Below, piece after piece: positions 51,773 to 60,728 of a DNA stretch of 64,000 bases. This stretch comes from Chryseobacterium populi. GTDB lineage: Bacteria > Bacteroidota > Bacteroidia > Flavobacteriales > Weeksellaceae. The stretch lies in contig NZ_AKJY01000021.1 of NCBI RefSeq assembly GCF_000282115.1, positions 1 to 64,000 on the forward strand, written 5' to 3'. The notes under the pieces were generated by a model. It had not been told where the DNA came from, searched no databases, and worked only from the letters and a program-made list of their open reading frames with translations. Each line of letters starts with the position of its first letter. Position 1 is the first letter of the stretch. The translations under genes were made by a program, and so were the position numbers.

Positions 51773-52642
51773 ATGAAGAATCAATACAATAAAGGGGCAT
51801 TATTCTCATCGGAAGACATCACCATAACTATGCAGGGGGATCTTGCATCCAGGAAGCTTTCAAGAGCGGGCATCATTGAGAGCCGGTCAAGTTTTAACCT
51901 TCTTTTCCTCTTAAGTCCGAATATTCATCTGGAAGCCCAGGATTGCAGTACTAAGCTTCAGTTTAAAAAGAACCAATACATTCTTCATTATTCTTCAGAA
52001 GAAACCCAGGCAGAGCTCTGGACCGAAAATCAGGAAATTTTAAAATACCTTCAGATCCGGCTTGATTATCATTTTATCACTCATTTAATCCATCCTGAAT
52101 CTAATCCGGAAAGTGCAGAAATCCTGGAAAATATGATCACTAACAATTTTATTTTCCTGCATAAAGAAACTCCGCCCTATATGACGGTAGAAATGCATAT
52201 GATCTTAAAGGAGATTTTAAGCTATTCCAAAAAAGGAGTCTTACAAAAATTATTTATTGAAGCTAAAATCATCAAACTGCTGATTTTAATTTTCGAGCAG
52301 TTCAGTGAGAAAAATACAATTGAAAATACACCAAAAAACCCAACAATTATTAAAAAGTATATTGACGAAAATTATCACAAACCTATCACGGTTGAAAAAA
52401 TAGCAAAAGTAATAGGCATCAATCAGAATACTATCAGAAAAGAGTTTAAAGCTCAATACCATACCACTATTTCGAGTTATATTTCTGACCTGAGAATGCT
52501 CAAAGCTAAAAAACTCATTATCAAAAAGGATATTCTGATTAAAGAAATTGCTATTGAATGCGGCTACGATTATGTACAGAACTTTACCAGGGCATTCAAG
52601 AAAAAATTCGGGGTCTCACCGGAGAAACTGAGGATTGAATAA
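51773..52642 (+). CDS. AraC-family transcriptional regulator (second)
   Basis: 289 aa from the ATG of MKNQYNKGALF; a longer frame starts at TTG 27 nt earlier. The N-terminal part (about 1-185) is not similar to cupin sensors and may be helical (ILEYLQIRLDYH is the style). Residues about 190-289 are the two HTH motifs of the family: VEKIAKVIGINQNTIRKEFK and EIAIECGYDYVQNFTRAFKK, ending GVSPEKLRIE. Divergent from the FISUMP gene. It may regulate that gene or the hydrolase operon with paired repeats 4 kb away (inference). A clear terminator follows. Confidence 0.9.
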   Translation: MKNQYNKGALFSSEDITITMQGDLASRKLSRAGIIESRSSFNLLFLLSPNIHLEAQDCSTKLQFKKNQYILHYSSEETQAELWTENQEILKYLQIRLDYHFITHLIHPESNPESAEILENMITNNFIFLHKETPPYMTVEMHMILKEILSYSKKGVLQKLFIEAKIIKLLILIFEQFSEKNTIENTPKNPTIIKKYIDENYHKPITVEKIAKVIGINQNTIRKEFKAQYHTTISSYISDLRMLKAKKLIIKKDILIKEIAIECGYDYVQNFTRAFKKKFGVSPEKLRIE

Positions 52643-52648
52643 AAACAA

Positions 52649-52673
52649 AAACCACTTAACGAGTAAGTGGTTT
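52649..52673 (+). terminator. Terminator of the second AraC gene
   Basis: AAACCACTTA/TAAGTGGTTT perfect 10-bp stem with a 5-nt loop and T3; it can act in both directions. Confidence 0.75.
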
Positions 52674-52737
52674 ATATATGTTGTTTTGCTTTGATATTAC
52701 TTTTTCAGAATTCAGGTGAAAAAGCAATGACAATCAA

Positions 52738-53016
52738 TTAATGATGTCCGTGACTATCGTGTAAGAAAGGCCCGTGTCCTTTAGGCTGGTTGAAGATCAC
52801 TTCTACACCTTCCTGCTCATAAATATTTTTTCTTCTGATATCTTCCGGATCGAAAGGTTTTACTTTTCCGAAATATTCCATCAAACCTTCAGTCAACCAC
52901 ATTGGGATCACTAAACCGAAGAACATGAAGATACACCAGAACCCTACTAAGAACATTGTGAAAAAATAGATCGTCCAAAGGAACTGATAAAACGGCCAAA
53001 ATGCTGATAACATCAT
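52738..53016 (-). CDS. Small membrane protein with His-rich tail
   Basis: 92 aa, no family recognised. Two membrane segments (about 6-28 and 30-50, rich in Trp and Phe) form a hairpin. The C-terminal tail is soluble and ends in a His-rich motif (HGPFLHDSHGHH), which may bind a metal. Monocistronic, upstream of the class I fumarase gene on the same strand but with a separate -7 box (TATTTTTG) 20 nt away. Two adjacent ATG codons could serve as start. Confidence 0.65.
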   Translation of the reverse strand: MMLSAFWPFYQFLWTIYFFTMFLVGFWCIFMFFGLVIPMWLTEGLMEYFGKVKPFDPEDIRRKNIYEQEGVEVIFNQPKGHGPFLHDSHGHH

Positions 53017-53035
53017 CTTTCTTATAGATTTTAGG

Positions 53036-53043
53036 CAAAAATA
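53036..53043 (-). promoter_or_regulatory. Promoter -7 box of the His-rich membrane protein gene
   Basis: Minus strand TATTTTTG, exact match. Confidence 0.55.
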
Positions 53044-53111
53044 AAACTTTTTTCCTTTTTACACAAAAGATACGCGTCCTATTTTTATAATTTATTTTTA
53101 TTTTAAACTAA

Positions 53112-54719
53112 TTAATGCGCAAGGTCTGCAAAGAAATCATTCCCTTTATCATCGGTAATAATGAATGCCGGGAAGTCTTTTACTTCGATTTTTCTTACTG
53201 CTTCCATTCCTAACTCAGGGAAATCTACAACCTCAACGGATAGAATATTATCTTTTGCCAGGATTGCGGCAGGCCCACCGATTGATCCTAGATAGAAACC
53301 ACCGTATTTATGGCAGGCATTGGTCACATCTTTGGTTCTGTTTCCTTTTGCCAGCATAATCATACTTCCGCCATGGCTTTGGAATTCGTCTACATACACA
53401 TCCATCCTTCCTGCCGTTGTAGGCCCGAAGCTACCCGATGCCATACCTTCCGGAGTTTTTGCAGGACCGGCATAATAGATCGGATGATTTTTAAAATACT
53501 CAGGCATTGGTTGTCCGCTATCCAGAAGCTCTTTGATCTTTGCATGGGCAATATCTCTTGCTACAATCAGGGTTCCGTTTAGTTTCAGTCTTGTTTTAAT
53601 CGGATATTTTGAAAGCTCGGCAAGAATTTCAGGCATCGGCTTATTCAGATTGATTTCTACAGCTTCCTCTAAATGCGGCGGCGTTGCAGGTAAAAATTTT
53701 TGTGGGTTTTCTTCCAGTTGCTCAAGAAAAATTCCTTCTTTCGTTATTTTTCCTTTGATATTTCTGTCTGCAGAGCATGAAACACCCATCCCAACCGGAC
53801 AAGAAGCTGCATGGCGGGGAAGTCTGATCACTCTTACATCATGGGTTAAATATTTTCCTCCGAACTGCGCACCAATCGCACTTTCCTGGCATATCTTCTG
53901 AACTCTGGCTTCCCATTCAAGATCCCTGAAAGCTTGTCCCCCTTCATTTCCTTCTGTCGGAAGGTTGTCATAATATTTTGCAGAAGCCTTTTTTACAGCA
54001 GCCAGATTCGCTTCAGCAGAAGTTCCACCGATTACCAACGCCAGGTGATATGGTGGGCAGGCAGCCGTTCCAAGGTCCGAAATTTTCTCTTTGATAAATT
54101 CTTCAAGAGACTTTTCGTTTAATAAAGATTTTGTCTTCTGGTAAAGGAAAGTTTTGTTGGCAGAACCTCCTCCTTTCGTTAAAAATAAAAATTCGTAAGA
54201 ATCTCCTTTTTTAGCATACAGATCAATCTGTGCAGGAAGGTTTGACCCGGAATTTTTTTCATCAAACATCGTCAAAGGAACCACTTGAGAATATCTGAGA
54301 TTCCTTTTCTGATAAGTATTGTAAATCCCTTTGCTTAAATATTCACCGTCATCAACTCCGGTATATACATTTTCTCCTTTTTTACCCATCACAATTGCAG
54401 TTCCTGTATCCTGACATGAAGGAAGTGCTCCTTCTGCGGCAACCGCTGCATTCTGCAATAAATTATAAGCTACGAATCTGTCATTATCTGTCGCTTCAGG
54501 ATCGTCAATAATTCTTTTAAGACTTTCTAAGTGAGAAGAACGGAGCATAAAAGAAACGTCTGCCATTGCTTCTTCAGCCAACAACTCAAGCCCTTTCGGG
54601 TCTACTGTTAAGATTTCCCTTTCTCCTAGTTTTTCAACTTTTACATAGTCTGATGTAAGCTTTTTATACACCGTATCATCCTTCTGAACCGGATACGGAT
54701 CCTGATATCTAAATTCCAT
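53112..54719 (-). CDS. Class I fumarate hydratase (Fe-S)
   Basis: 535 aa. Converts fumarate and malate with an oxygen-sensitive [4Fe-4S] cluster. Cluster cysteines are in [25 protein letters not shown] and [17 protein letters not shown]- and C-terminal domains of the FumA type are fused in one chain, the C-terminal half with [20 protein letters not shown]. It is divergent from fumC, so both fumarase types stand back to back. Own -7 box TATTTTTG. Confidence 0.95.
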   Translation of the reverse strand: MEFRYQDPYPVQKDDTVYKKLTSDYVKVEKLGEREILTVDPKGLELLAEEAMADVSFMLRSSHLESLKRIIDDPEATDNDRFVAYNLLQNAAVAAEGALPSCQDTGTAIVMGKKGENVYTGVDDGEYLSKGIYNTYQKRNLRYSQVVPLTMFDEKNSGSNLPAQIDLYAKKGDSYEFLFLTKGGGSANKTFLYQKTKSLLNEKSLEEFIKEKISDLGTAACPPYHLALVIGGTSAEANLAAVKKASAKYYDNLPTEGNEGGQAFRDLEWEARVQKICQESAIGAQFGGKYLTHDVRVIRLPRHAASCPVGMGVSCSADRNIKGKITKEGIFLEQLEENPQKFLPATPPHLEEAVEINLNKPMPEILAELSKYPIKTRLKLNGTLIVARDIAHAKIKELLDSGQPMPEYFKNHPIYYAGPAKTPEGMASGSFGPTTAGRMDVYVDEFQSHGGSMIMLAKGNRTKDVTNACHKYGGFYLGSIGGPAAILAKDNILSVEVVDFPELGMEAVRKIEVKDFPAFIITDDKGNDFFADLAH

Positions 54720-54736
54720 TCAAATTTTTCTTTGTG

Positions 54737-54744
54737 CAAAAATA
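54737..54744 (-). promoter_or_regulatory. Promoter -7 box of the class I fumarase gene
   Basis: Minus strand TATTTTTG, exact match, 18 nt before the ATG. Confidence 0.6.
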
Positions 54745-54831
54745 AGGCTTACGTAAAAAAACATGAGTAAAATCAGTCATTTAGATTGATATTTATAATG
54801 ATTATAAATTGTGAGAGTTTTCATTATTAAG

Positions 54832-54839
54832 TAACTTTA
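54832..54839 (+). promoter_or_regulatory. Possible -7 box of fumC
   Basis: TAACTTTA, 7 of 8 positions, 28 nt before the ATG at 54868. Confidence 0.4.
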
Positions 54840-54867
54840 TAAGCCATAAATGAAAATTTCAATCACA

Positions 54868-56262
54868 ATGAATTACAGAATAGAAAAAGACACCATGGGC
54901 GAGGTTCAGGTACCTGCTGACAAATTCTGGGGTGCACAGACTGAGCGTTCAAGAAATAATTTTAAAATCGGTCCTGAAGGTTCAATGCCCCATGAAATTA
55001 TAGAAGCTTTTGCTTTTCTGAAAAAAGCTGCAGCTTTTGCCAACACAGATCTGGGAGTTCTTCCTGCAGTGAAGAGAGATATGATTGCTAGAGTCTGTGA
55101 TGAGATCCTTGAGGGAAAATTAAATGATCAGTTTCCTTTAGTGATCTGGCAGACAGGCTCGGGAACCCAGTCAAATATGAATATGAATGAAGTGGTTTCA
55201 AACAGGGCTCATGTAAATAACGGTGGAACTTTAGGAGACAAGTCTGAAATTCATCCGAACGATGATGTGAATAAATCTCAGTCGTCTAATGATACCTATC
55301 CGACTGCCATGCATATTGCAGCCTATAAAAAAGTAGTGGAAGCAACGATTCCTGCTGTCGAAAAACTAAAAGGAACATTAGCCGAAAAATCAAATGCATT
55401 CAAAGATATCGTCAAAATCGGAAGAACTCATTTAATGGATGCCACTCCCCTGACTTTAGGGCAGGAATTTTCAGGATATGCAGCTCAGCTGGAGTTCGGA
55501 TTAAGAGCTTTAAAAAATACTCTTCCCCACCTTTCTGAGCTCGCTTTGGGCGGAACTGCAGTAGGAACCGGACTGAATACTCCGCAAGGGTATGATGTGA
55601 AAGTTGCGGAATACATTGCCAAATTTACAAACCTTCCTTTTGTCACTGCTGAAAATAAGTTTGAAGCGCTGGCAGCTCATGATGCCATCGTGGAATCTCA
55701 CGGAGCGTTAAAACAACTGGCCGTTTCATTATTTAAAATTGCCCAGGACATCAGATTATTGGCTTCAGGGCCCCGTTCCGGAATCGGAGAAATTCATATT
55801 CCTGAAAACGAACCGGGATCTTCTATTATGCCAGGGAAAGTGAATCCTACCCAAAATGAAGCAATGACCATGGTATGTGCCCAGGTTTTAGGAAATGATA
55901 CGACAATTTCTTTTGCAGGAACCCAGGGAAATTATGAACTGAATGTCTTCAAGCCGGTGATGGCCTATAATTTCTTACAATCTGCCCAGTTAATTGCAGA
56001 TGCCTGTATTTCATTCGATGATCACTGTGCGGTAGGAATTGAGCCTAATCATGAGAGAATTAAAGAGCTGGTTGACAAATCTTTAATGCTGGTAACTGCT
56101 TTAAATACACATATCGGTTACGAAAATGCTGCTAAAATTGCTAAAACAGCCCATAAAAACGGTACAACTCTGAAAGAAGAAGCTGTAAACCTTGGACTTT
56201 TAACTGCTGAACAGTTCGATGAGTGGGTAAAACCGGAAGATATGGTAGGAAGTTTAAAATAG
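54868..56262 (+). CDS. fumC: Class II fumarate hydratase
   Basis: 464 aa from [11 protein letters not shown], the start that matches the family; an ATG 18 nt upstream adds six atypical residues. Oxygen-stable hydratase of the aspartase/fumarase superfamily in the citric acid cycle. Signature regions: [37 protein letters not shown], and the mobile loop [16 protein letters not shown] with the catalytic Ser. It lies back to back with a class I fumarase. Confidence 0.97.
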   Translation: MNYRIEKDTMGEVQVPADKFWGAQTERSRNNFKIGPEGSMPHEIIEAFAFLKKAAAFANTDLGVLPAVKRDMIARVCDEILEGKLNDQFPLVIWQTGSGTQSNMNMNEVVSNRAHVNNGGTLGDKSEIHPNDDVNKSQSSNDTYPTAMHIAAYKKVVEATIPAVEKLKGTLAEKSNAFKDIVKIGRTHLMDATPLTLGQEFSGYAAQLEFGLRALKNTLPHLSELALGGTAVGTGLNTPQGYDVKVAEYIAKFTNLPFVTAENKFEALAAHDAIVESHGALKQLAVSLFKIAQDIRLLASGPRSGIGEIHIPENEPGSSIMPGKVNPTQNEAMTMVCAQVLGNDTTISFAGTQGNYELNVFKPVMAYNFLQSAQLIADACISFDDHCAVGIEPNHERIKELVDKSLMLVTALNTHIGYENAAKIAKTAHKNGTTLKEEAVNLGLLTAEQFDEWVKPEDMVGSLK

Positions 56263-56292
56263 AATGATTTTTTATAATAGATTAAATGTTAG

Positions 56293-56327
56293 AAAGTCTC
56301 AGAAATTCTGAGGCTTTTTATTTTATT
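56293..56327 (+). terminator. Terminator of fumC
   Basis: AAAG-CTCAGA/TCTGAG-CTTT stem followed by TTTTATTTT. Confidence 0.82.
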
Positions 56328-56405
56328 TAAATCATTGAATTACAATTTTCTAATTAAAACTATTTTTCATACCTTAGTGATTAATTAAAATTAAAACAAA
56401 ATACT

Positions 56406-56597
56406 ATGAAAAATCTAAAGAAAATCAACAGAGAAAATTTAAAGCAGGTATTGGGAGGTCACACTTGTCCTGCAAATACCTATCACATTACTTATAATGG
56501 TTATCATGCATGTTGCCTGCAAATTCCAAGCGGGAATCCGTGTACTTCAACAAAATGCCTGGTTCCTATAGAAATGTGTGATCCTGATCTTAATTAA
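56406..56597 (+). CDS. Double-glycine leader peptide, bacteriocin-like
   Basis: 63 aa. The leader MKNLKKINRENLKQVLGG ends in GG at 17-18, the double-glycine cleavage sign read by peptidase-containing ABC transporters. The core of 45 residues holds six cysteines (21, 36, 37, 46, 51, 58) and a CC pair, giving up to three disulphides. Such peptides occur in many Chryseobacterium-type genomes and are called bacteriocin-like; antimicrobial activity is not shown. No C39 peptidase transporter, maturase or immunity gene is near. It has a 7/8 -7 box (TACCTTAG) about 29 nt upstream and its own terminator. Confidence 0.8.
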   Translation: MKNLKKINRENLKQVLGGHTCPANTYHITYNGYHACCLQIPSGNPCTSTKCLVPIEMCDPDLN

Positions 56598-56630
56598 ATT
56601 CCTAAATGAATAGTTGATCCATCACAAAAC

Positions 56631-56659
56631 AAAAGGCCGGAAAGTATTCCCGGCCTTTT
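56631..56659 (+). terminator. Bidirectional terminator after the bacteriocin-like gene
   Basis: Perfect 10-bp stem AAAAGGCCGG/CCGGCCTTTT with a 9-nt loop between two convergent genes. Confidence 0.9.
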
Positions 56660-56690
56660 ATACAATTTATATATAAAGGCTACATGTTTT

Positions 56691-57731
56691 TTACCACCAA
56701 AGCCCAACCCCGAAAACTAAAGCTTTATCATTTTCGAAGTTTCCGTCTTTAAAGAAGTTTCCGAAATCTTTTTTCACAAAAATGCTGAAATCATTGTAAG
56801 AAACCGTGAGCTGGCCGCCATAAATAAAAGGGCTTACCTGATAATTCCCTCGTTCTCTCTGGCTGATTCCGTCACCTTTTATGATATTATTCGTTGACAT
56901 TTTCACACCGCCATAAACATTAGCCCCTACTTTAAATCCTTTATTGTAATCCCTGTACTGAATATCCATTCCGGCATTCTTTATCCTGGAAAAATTATAT
57001 TGTACCCCAAGAGGAACCATTATATATCCGGTTCTTAGCTTACTTTTGCTTAGATTTTTATCAAAATTGGCCAGATAAACATCTGCGTTGGCATCTTTTG
57101 CAATAAACATATTGTTATCAATATTCAGTGTTCTCCATGAAAAACCGATTCCGGAAATCAATCCCCAGGGGCTTGTTCTGCTGAACTGATAATTGAATTT
57201 AAAGCCAAACTCAAAGTTTCCCGCATACCCTAAATTTTTATCCAGGCTGTTATCTGCCTTACTGTTCGTAAGGTTCATGATTCCATATGAAATATATCCG
57301 TCAAGGCTTTTAGTGGGCCTGAATTTTTTAAGAAGTTTTTCCTTCAGCTCTTCATTGGAGGTCACATCAGAATTTAGAAGTGAATACCTTACCTGCTTTT
57401 GGATTACTGTGTCAAGATCGAATCCCAATTCCTCAATTCTCTGATCAATTTTTTCAGAAAAACGGTCAGCAACGATTGCTTTTTGTTTATCAAACTCGGC
57501 TTTATCCAGGTTTTTCGCCTGAAGGGTAAGCAATTCCGCTTCCATTAATTTTTTTTCTTCCTGGATAATGGCATCAATTTTACGGGCGTATTCATCCACT
57601 TTTTCCTTTACTATAGGGCTTACCTCAGTATCTTCTTTTGACTGCAGGTTCAGTCCCAATGATTTTCTTTGTGAATAAGCTGATGCAGATAAAAGGCACA
57701 CCAATCCCAGCATGATAATTTTCTTGATCAT
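56691..57731 (-). CDS. Outer-membrane beta-barrel protein with helical N-terminal region
   Basis: 346 aa. A signal peptide (LGLVCLLSASAYSQ) is followed by a helical, charged stretch at about 25-125 (AELLTLQAKNLDKAEFDKQ). The C-terminal 200 residues are alternating beta strands with KFNYQFSRTSPWGLISGIGF and SIFVKKDFGNF, ending in ALVFGVGLWW, an aromatic barrel end. It looks like an eight-strand barrel with a periplasmic helical domain. Third gene of the sigma / membrane protein / barrel operon, so it is likely controlled by that ECF sigma factor (inference). Confidence 0.8.
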   Translation of the reverse strand: MIKKIIMLGLVCLLSASAYSQRKSLGLNLQSKEDTEVSPIVKEKVDEYARKIDAIIQEEKKLMEAELLTLQAKNLDKAEFDKQKAIVADRFSEKIDQRIEELGFDLDTVIQKQVRYSLLNSDVTSNEELKEKLLKKFRPTKSLDGYISYGIMNLTNSKADNSLDKNLGYAGNFEFGFKFNYQFSRTSPWGLISGIGFSWRTLNIDNNMFIAKDANADVYLANFDKNLSKSKLRTGYIMVPLGVQYNFSRIKNAGMDIQYRDYNKGFKVGANVYGGVKMSTNNIIKGDGISQRERGNYQVSPFIYGGQLTVSYNDFSIFVKKDFGNFFKDGNFENDKALVFGVGLWW

Positions 57732-57766
57732 ATTATTTAATTTTTTATTGTTAAAAGCTTAATTAT

Positions 57767-58384
57767 TTATTTTCCGTTCAGATCTATCGTTGCAACGTTG
57801 CTTTCTTTTGTTTTTTCAATAACATCTTTATGCTCTACTGAAAAAAGCAGTGTGGAAGGATCTACATATTTTTTCTTCTTTGCAGGAATCTTTGAAGAAT
57901 CCGATTGAGCAATGATTTTCTCGGCAGGAATCTGAGAAATATCGTGACCAATCACCGATGCGGTTTCTTTTTTGGAAAGCTTCTCGGTTTGTTCTGTCAA
58001 AACTTTTTCACTGGAAACCTCATTTATAATTTTAGCCGGAGCTTTAATATTTTCCTGAATGATTTCTTGCTTTTGATTCGCATAAACAGGTTTGGATTCT
58101 TCATCTGAACTTTCCGGAATATCTTTTTGAGGAATTTTAATATGGGTTTCTGTCACTTTAGGTTCCTGAATAGTCTCTTTTTCAGAATTAAAAAACAAAA
58201 CAAATCCTAAAGAAAGGGCAAGCACAATACATGCTGCCGTCAAAACCCAGCTTATACGGGATTTTGATTGGGTATTCTCCGTGTGCAATTCAATCTCAGA
58301 CCAGAGATCTCTTGAAGGAGCAATCTCTCTTTCCTCGATCTGTTTTTTTATCTGATGTTCTAAATTATCTTTGAATGTGTTCAT
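57767..58384 (-). CDS. Membrane protein next to ECF sigma factor, possible anti-sigma
   Basis: 205 aa. A short cytoplasmic N-terminus of about 43 residues (MNTFKDNLEHQIKKQIEERE) is followed by one transmembrane helix (VLTAACIVLALSLGFVLFF). A long periplasmic tail follows, rich in Lys/Glu/Ser/Pro. The first 20 nt overlap the sigma gene. The layout fits an anti-sigma factor that holds the sigma factor at the membrane, but no zinc motif (HxxxCxxC) is visible, so the function is inferred from position only. Confidence 0.75.
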   Translation of the reverse strand: MNTFKDNLEHQIKKQIEEREIAPSRDLWSEIELHTENTQSKSRISWVLTAACIVLALSLGFVLFFNSEKETIQEPKVTETHIKIPQKDIPESSDEESKPVYANQKQEIIQENIKAPAKIINEVSSEKVLTEQTEKLSKKETASVIGHDISQIPAEKIIAQSDSSKIPAKKKKYVDPSTLLFSVEHKDVIEKTKESNVATIDLNGK

Positions 58385-58931
58385 TTCTCATTGTTTTTTG
58401 TTGTTGAAGGTAAAGTACTCTCAGCTTCTCTTTTGCCCGAAACAGCTGGGTCTTACTCACCGAAGTTGAAATATGCAGGGCTTCGGAAATTTCCTGATGA
58501 GAATAGCCTTCCAAAACATACAGGTTGAAAACCATTCTGTACGCATCCGGAAGCTGGTCTAACAGTTCCTGGGCATTAAAATCAAAAACGGCTTCTTCTT
58601 CCTGAACCTCAACGATAAAAGCCGGATTGATGTCATCAATATAAAAAACGGTTTTATGGCTTTTTATAAAGTTGAGACATTCATTAACGACAATTCTTCT
58701 TGCCCAGCCTTCAAGATTTCCCTCGCCCCGGAAGCTTTCAATGTGTTTGAAGATTTTGCAGAAAGCTTTGATCACACAATCTTCTGCTTGGTACAAATCG
58801 CTGATATAGCTTTTCCCTACACTCAGAAATTTCTTAACGTTCTGCTCATAAAAAATTTTCTGAGCAACCGGATCCTGTTTTTTAAGACGGCTCAGCAAAT
58901 CTTCTTTTTTATTTCCGAACAAAAGTTTCAT
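58365..58931 (-). CDS. RNA polymerase sigma-70 factor, ECF type
   Basis: 188 aa. Region 2 at about 20-90 includes YISDLYQAEDCVIKAFCKIFKHIESFRGEG and EGWARRIVVNECLNFIKSHK. Region 4 at about 125-180 has LLDQLPDAYRMVFNLYVLEGYSHQEISEALHISTSVSKTQL spread over 125-165 with the -35 HTH. It directs RNA polymerase to a regulon that may include its own operon. Followed by an overlapping putative anti-sigma gene and a barrel gene. The target promoter sequence is unknown. Possible promoter AACTTTTG (7/8) at 58960-58967. Confidence 0.93.
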   Translation of the reverse strand: MKLLFGNKKEDLLSRLKKQDPVAQKIFYEQNVKKFLSVGKSYISDLYQAEDCVIKAFCKIFKHIESFRGEGNLEGWARRIVVNECLNFIKSHKTVFYIDDINPAFIVEVQEEEAVFDFNAQELLDQLPDAYRMVFNLYVLEGYSHQEISEALHISTSVSKTQLFRAKEKLRVLYLQQQKTMRNEHIQR

Positions 58932-59054
58932 TCTTAATCTGTTTCTATTGTAAAGACAACAAAAGTTTAAAAAGGTTACACAAAAAAAAAGATTTTTAAA
59001 AAAAAAGATAATTTATACTAAAAAAGACAGAGATATATTCTGCCTTTATATTTT

Positions 59055-59990
59055 TTATCCTGAAAATTCATCAAGCATATTCCGGGTAGGAACAAAGAAA
59101 AGAGTTCCCGTCATTGCCGTGCTGAAATCTAAAATACGGTCATAATTTCCGGGCGGATCGCCAATGAACATATTGGTCAGCATTTTTTTAACTGTTGTAA
59201 ATGTGCTTGCGTAAGCGATAAAATAAGTTCCGAATTCATTTGTTGAAGGGTTCCCGAAAGGCATATTATCCCTCACAATTTTTAATTCTTCTCCGTTTTC
59301 CCCTTCAATATTAGCTAAGGCGATATGCGAATTGGAAGGTTTCACCTCATCAGACATTTCAATATCATTTTCTTTTGATCTTCCGATCACTTTTTCCTGC
59401 TCATCGGTTGAAAGCCCTTTCCATGCATCCATGTTGTGAAGGTATTTCTGAACAAAAAGATAGCTTCCGCCTTTATATTGCTTATCTTCGTCCCCGATCT
59501 TTGCAAAATAATCTCTATCGCTTCCATGAGGGTTTTCAGTACCATCTACAAATCCTAAAATAGAACGGGCATCCCAGTATTTAAATCCATGAACCTCTAA
59601 AATACTTTCGGCTACAGAACTTATCAGCTTTGAAATTTCAACGGCCATATCAAAAATCAGGCTTTGATTATCGGCTCTCAAATGAAAGTGCAAGTCTCCG
59701 GGGGTAGATACTGCTGTATGCTTTACTCCTTTGATCTCTTCAAATTCTGCCAGCTCTTTGGGTAATGGCTTTGGAAGCTCCAGCTTTTTCCATGCATCAT
59801 ATCCGATTCCCATCACACAGCTTACCCTGCTGTCCGGAAACCGGTTAAAAGCAGAATTATTAAGATTTAAAATCAAAGCACAAAGTTGCTGAAATATGGT
59901 TTTCAATTGAGGATCATCTTTAAATGTCCACACCATAAAAATGGTATTGGTATTCGGATAATCTGTAACGTTTTGAGATTCTATGCTCAT
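59055..59990 (-). CDS. Dye-decolourising (Dyp-type) peroxidase
   Basis: 311 aa. Two ferredoxin-like domains; the signature GFVDGTENP (GxxDG at 146-150) gives the distal Asp149, the haem ligand is His222 in SNSHIALANIEG and the distal Arg is 240. It oxidises dyes, phenols or haem-related substrates with H2O2. No Tat signal or transmembrane helix is visible, so it is probably cytoplasmic (or encapsulin cargo elsewhere). It lies 20 nt behind an ABC ATPase gene and so belongs to the DUF5687-ABC-DyP unit. Confidence 0.93.
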   Translation of the reverse strand: MSIESQNVTDYPNTNTIFMVWTFKDDPQLKTIFQQLCALILNLNNSAFNRFPDSRVSCVMGIGYDAWKKLELPKPLPKELAEFEEIKGVKHTAVSTPGDLHFHLRADNQSLIFDMAVEISKLISSVAESILEVHGFKYWDARSILGFVDGTENPHGSDRDYFAKIGDEDKQYKGGSYLFVQKYLHNMDAWKGLSTDEQEKVIGRSKENDIEMSDEVKPSNSHIALANIEGENGEELKIVRDNMPFGNPSTNEFGTYFIAYASTFTTVKKMLTNMFIGDPPGNYDRILDFSTAMTGTLFFVPTRNMLDEFSG

Positions 59991-60010
59991 GAATTCGTTT
60001 TTAACTTAAT

Positions 60011-60724
60011 TTACTCCGCCAAAGACACCTGATCCGCAAAATACTGCTCCAGGTCTTTTAACGTTTCCGGGTTGGTCTGGATATCTTTAACCATCGTTCC
60101 TTTATTGACCACCACTATTCTGTTGCATACTTCTGTTGTATGGGAAAGGTCATGGCTTGAAATAAGAAATGTCACTCCATCCTGTTTTGATAATTCTTTG
60201 ATTAAATTTTTCAGTTTAATCTGGGTTGACGGATCAAGATTGGCAAAAGGTTCATCAAGGATAATAATATCCGGATTTCCGATCATTGCTCCTACGATTC
60301 CCACTTTCTTCTGGTTTCCTTTTGACAGATCACGAACATACTTCCCTGCATTAAGGATTTCACCGTTAAACAAATCATGGAAAGGTTTCAGGAACTCATC
60401 TACAGATGCTTTATTCTGCCCTCTCAGCTCACCGATAAAATAGAAATATTCTTCCGGCGTAAGGTAGCCGATCAGAAATGTATCGTCTACAAAAGCGGAA
60501 ACTTTGCTTTTCCAGGCTTCAGATTCGTTGACTTTAATCCCATCAATGCTTACATATCCTGTAGTAGCCTGAATCAGATCAAGCATGAGACTGAAAAGAG
60601 TGGTTTTTCCTGCACCATTATTTCCTACCAAACCGAAAGTTTCTCCTTTCGGTATTTCAAGGTTCTCGATATTAAGAACTGTAGCTGTTCCATATGTTTT
60701 GGATAAATTATGTATCGTAATCAT
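60011..60724 (-). CDS. ABC transporter ATP-binding protein, DUF5687-linked
   Basis: 237 aa from MITIHNLSKTYG; a frame 9 codons longer overlaps the permease gene. Walker A GNNGAGKT at 34-41, signature LSKGNQKKVGIVGA and Walker B DIIILDEPFANLDP. This is a type-2 exporter ATPase of the CcmA/YhaQ style. Its gene starts 4 nt after the DUF5687 permease stop, so the two form one transporter. Substrate unknown; a link to haem is tempting because of the DyP gene but unproven. Confidence 0.92.
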   Translation of the reverse strand: MITIHNLSKTYGTATVLNIENLEIPKGETFGLVGNNGAGKTTLFSLMLDLIQATTGYVSIDGIKVNESEAWKSKVSAFVDDTFLIGYLTPEEYFYFIGELRGQNKASVDEFLKPFHDLFNGEILNAGKYVRDLSKGNQKKVGIVGAMIGNPDIIILDEPFANLDPSTQIKLKNLIKELSKQDGVTFLISSHDLSHTTEVCNRIVVVNKGTMVKDIQTNPETLKDLEQYFADQVSLAE

Positions 60725-60728
60725 TGTA

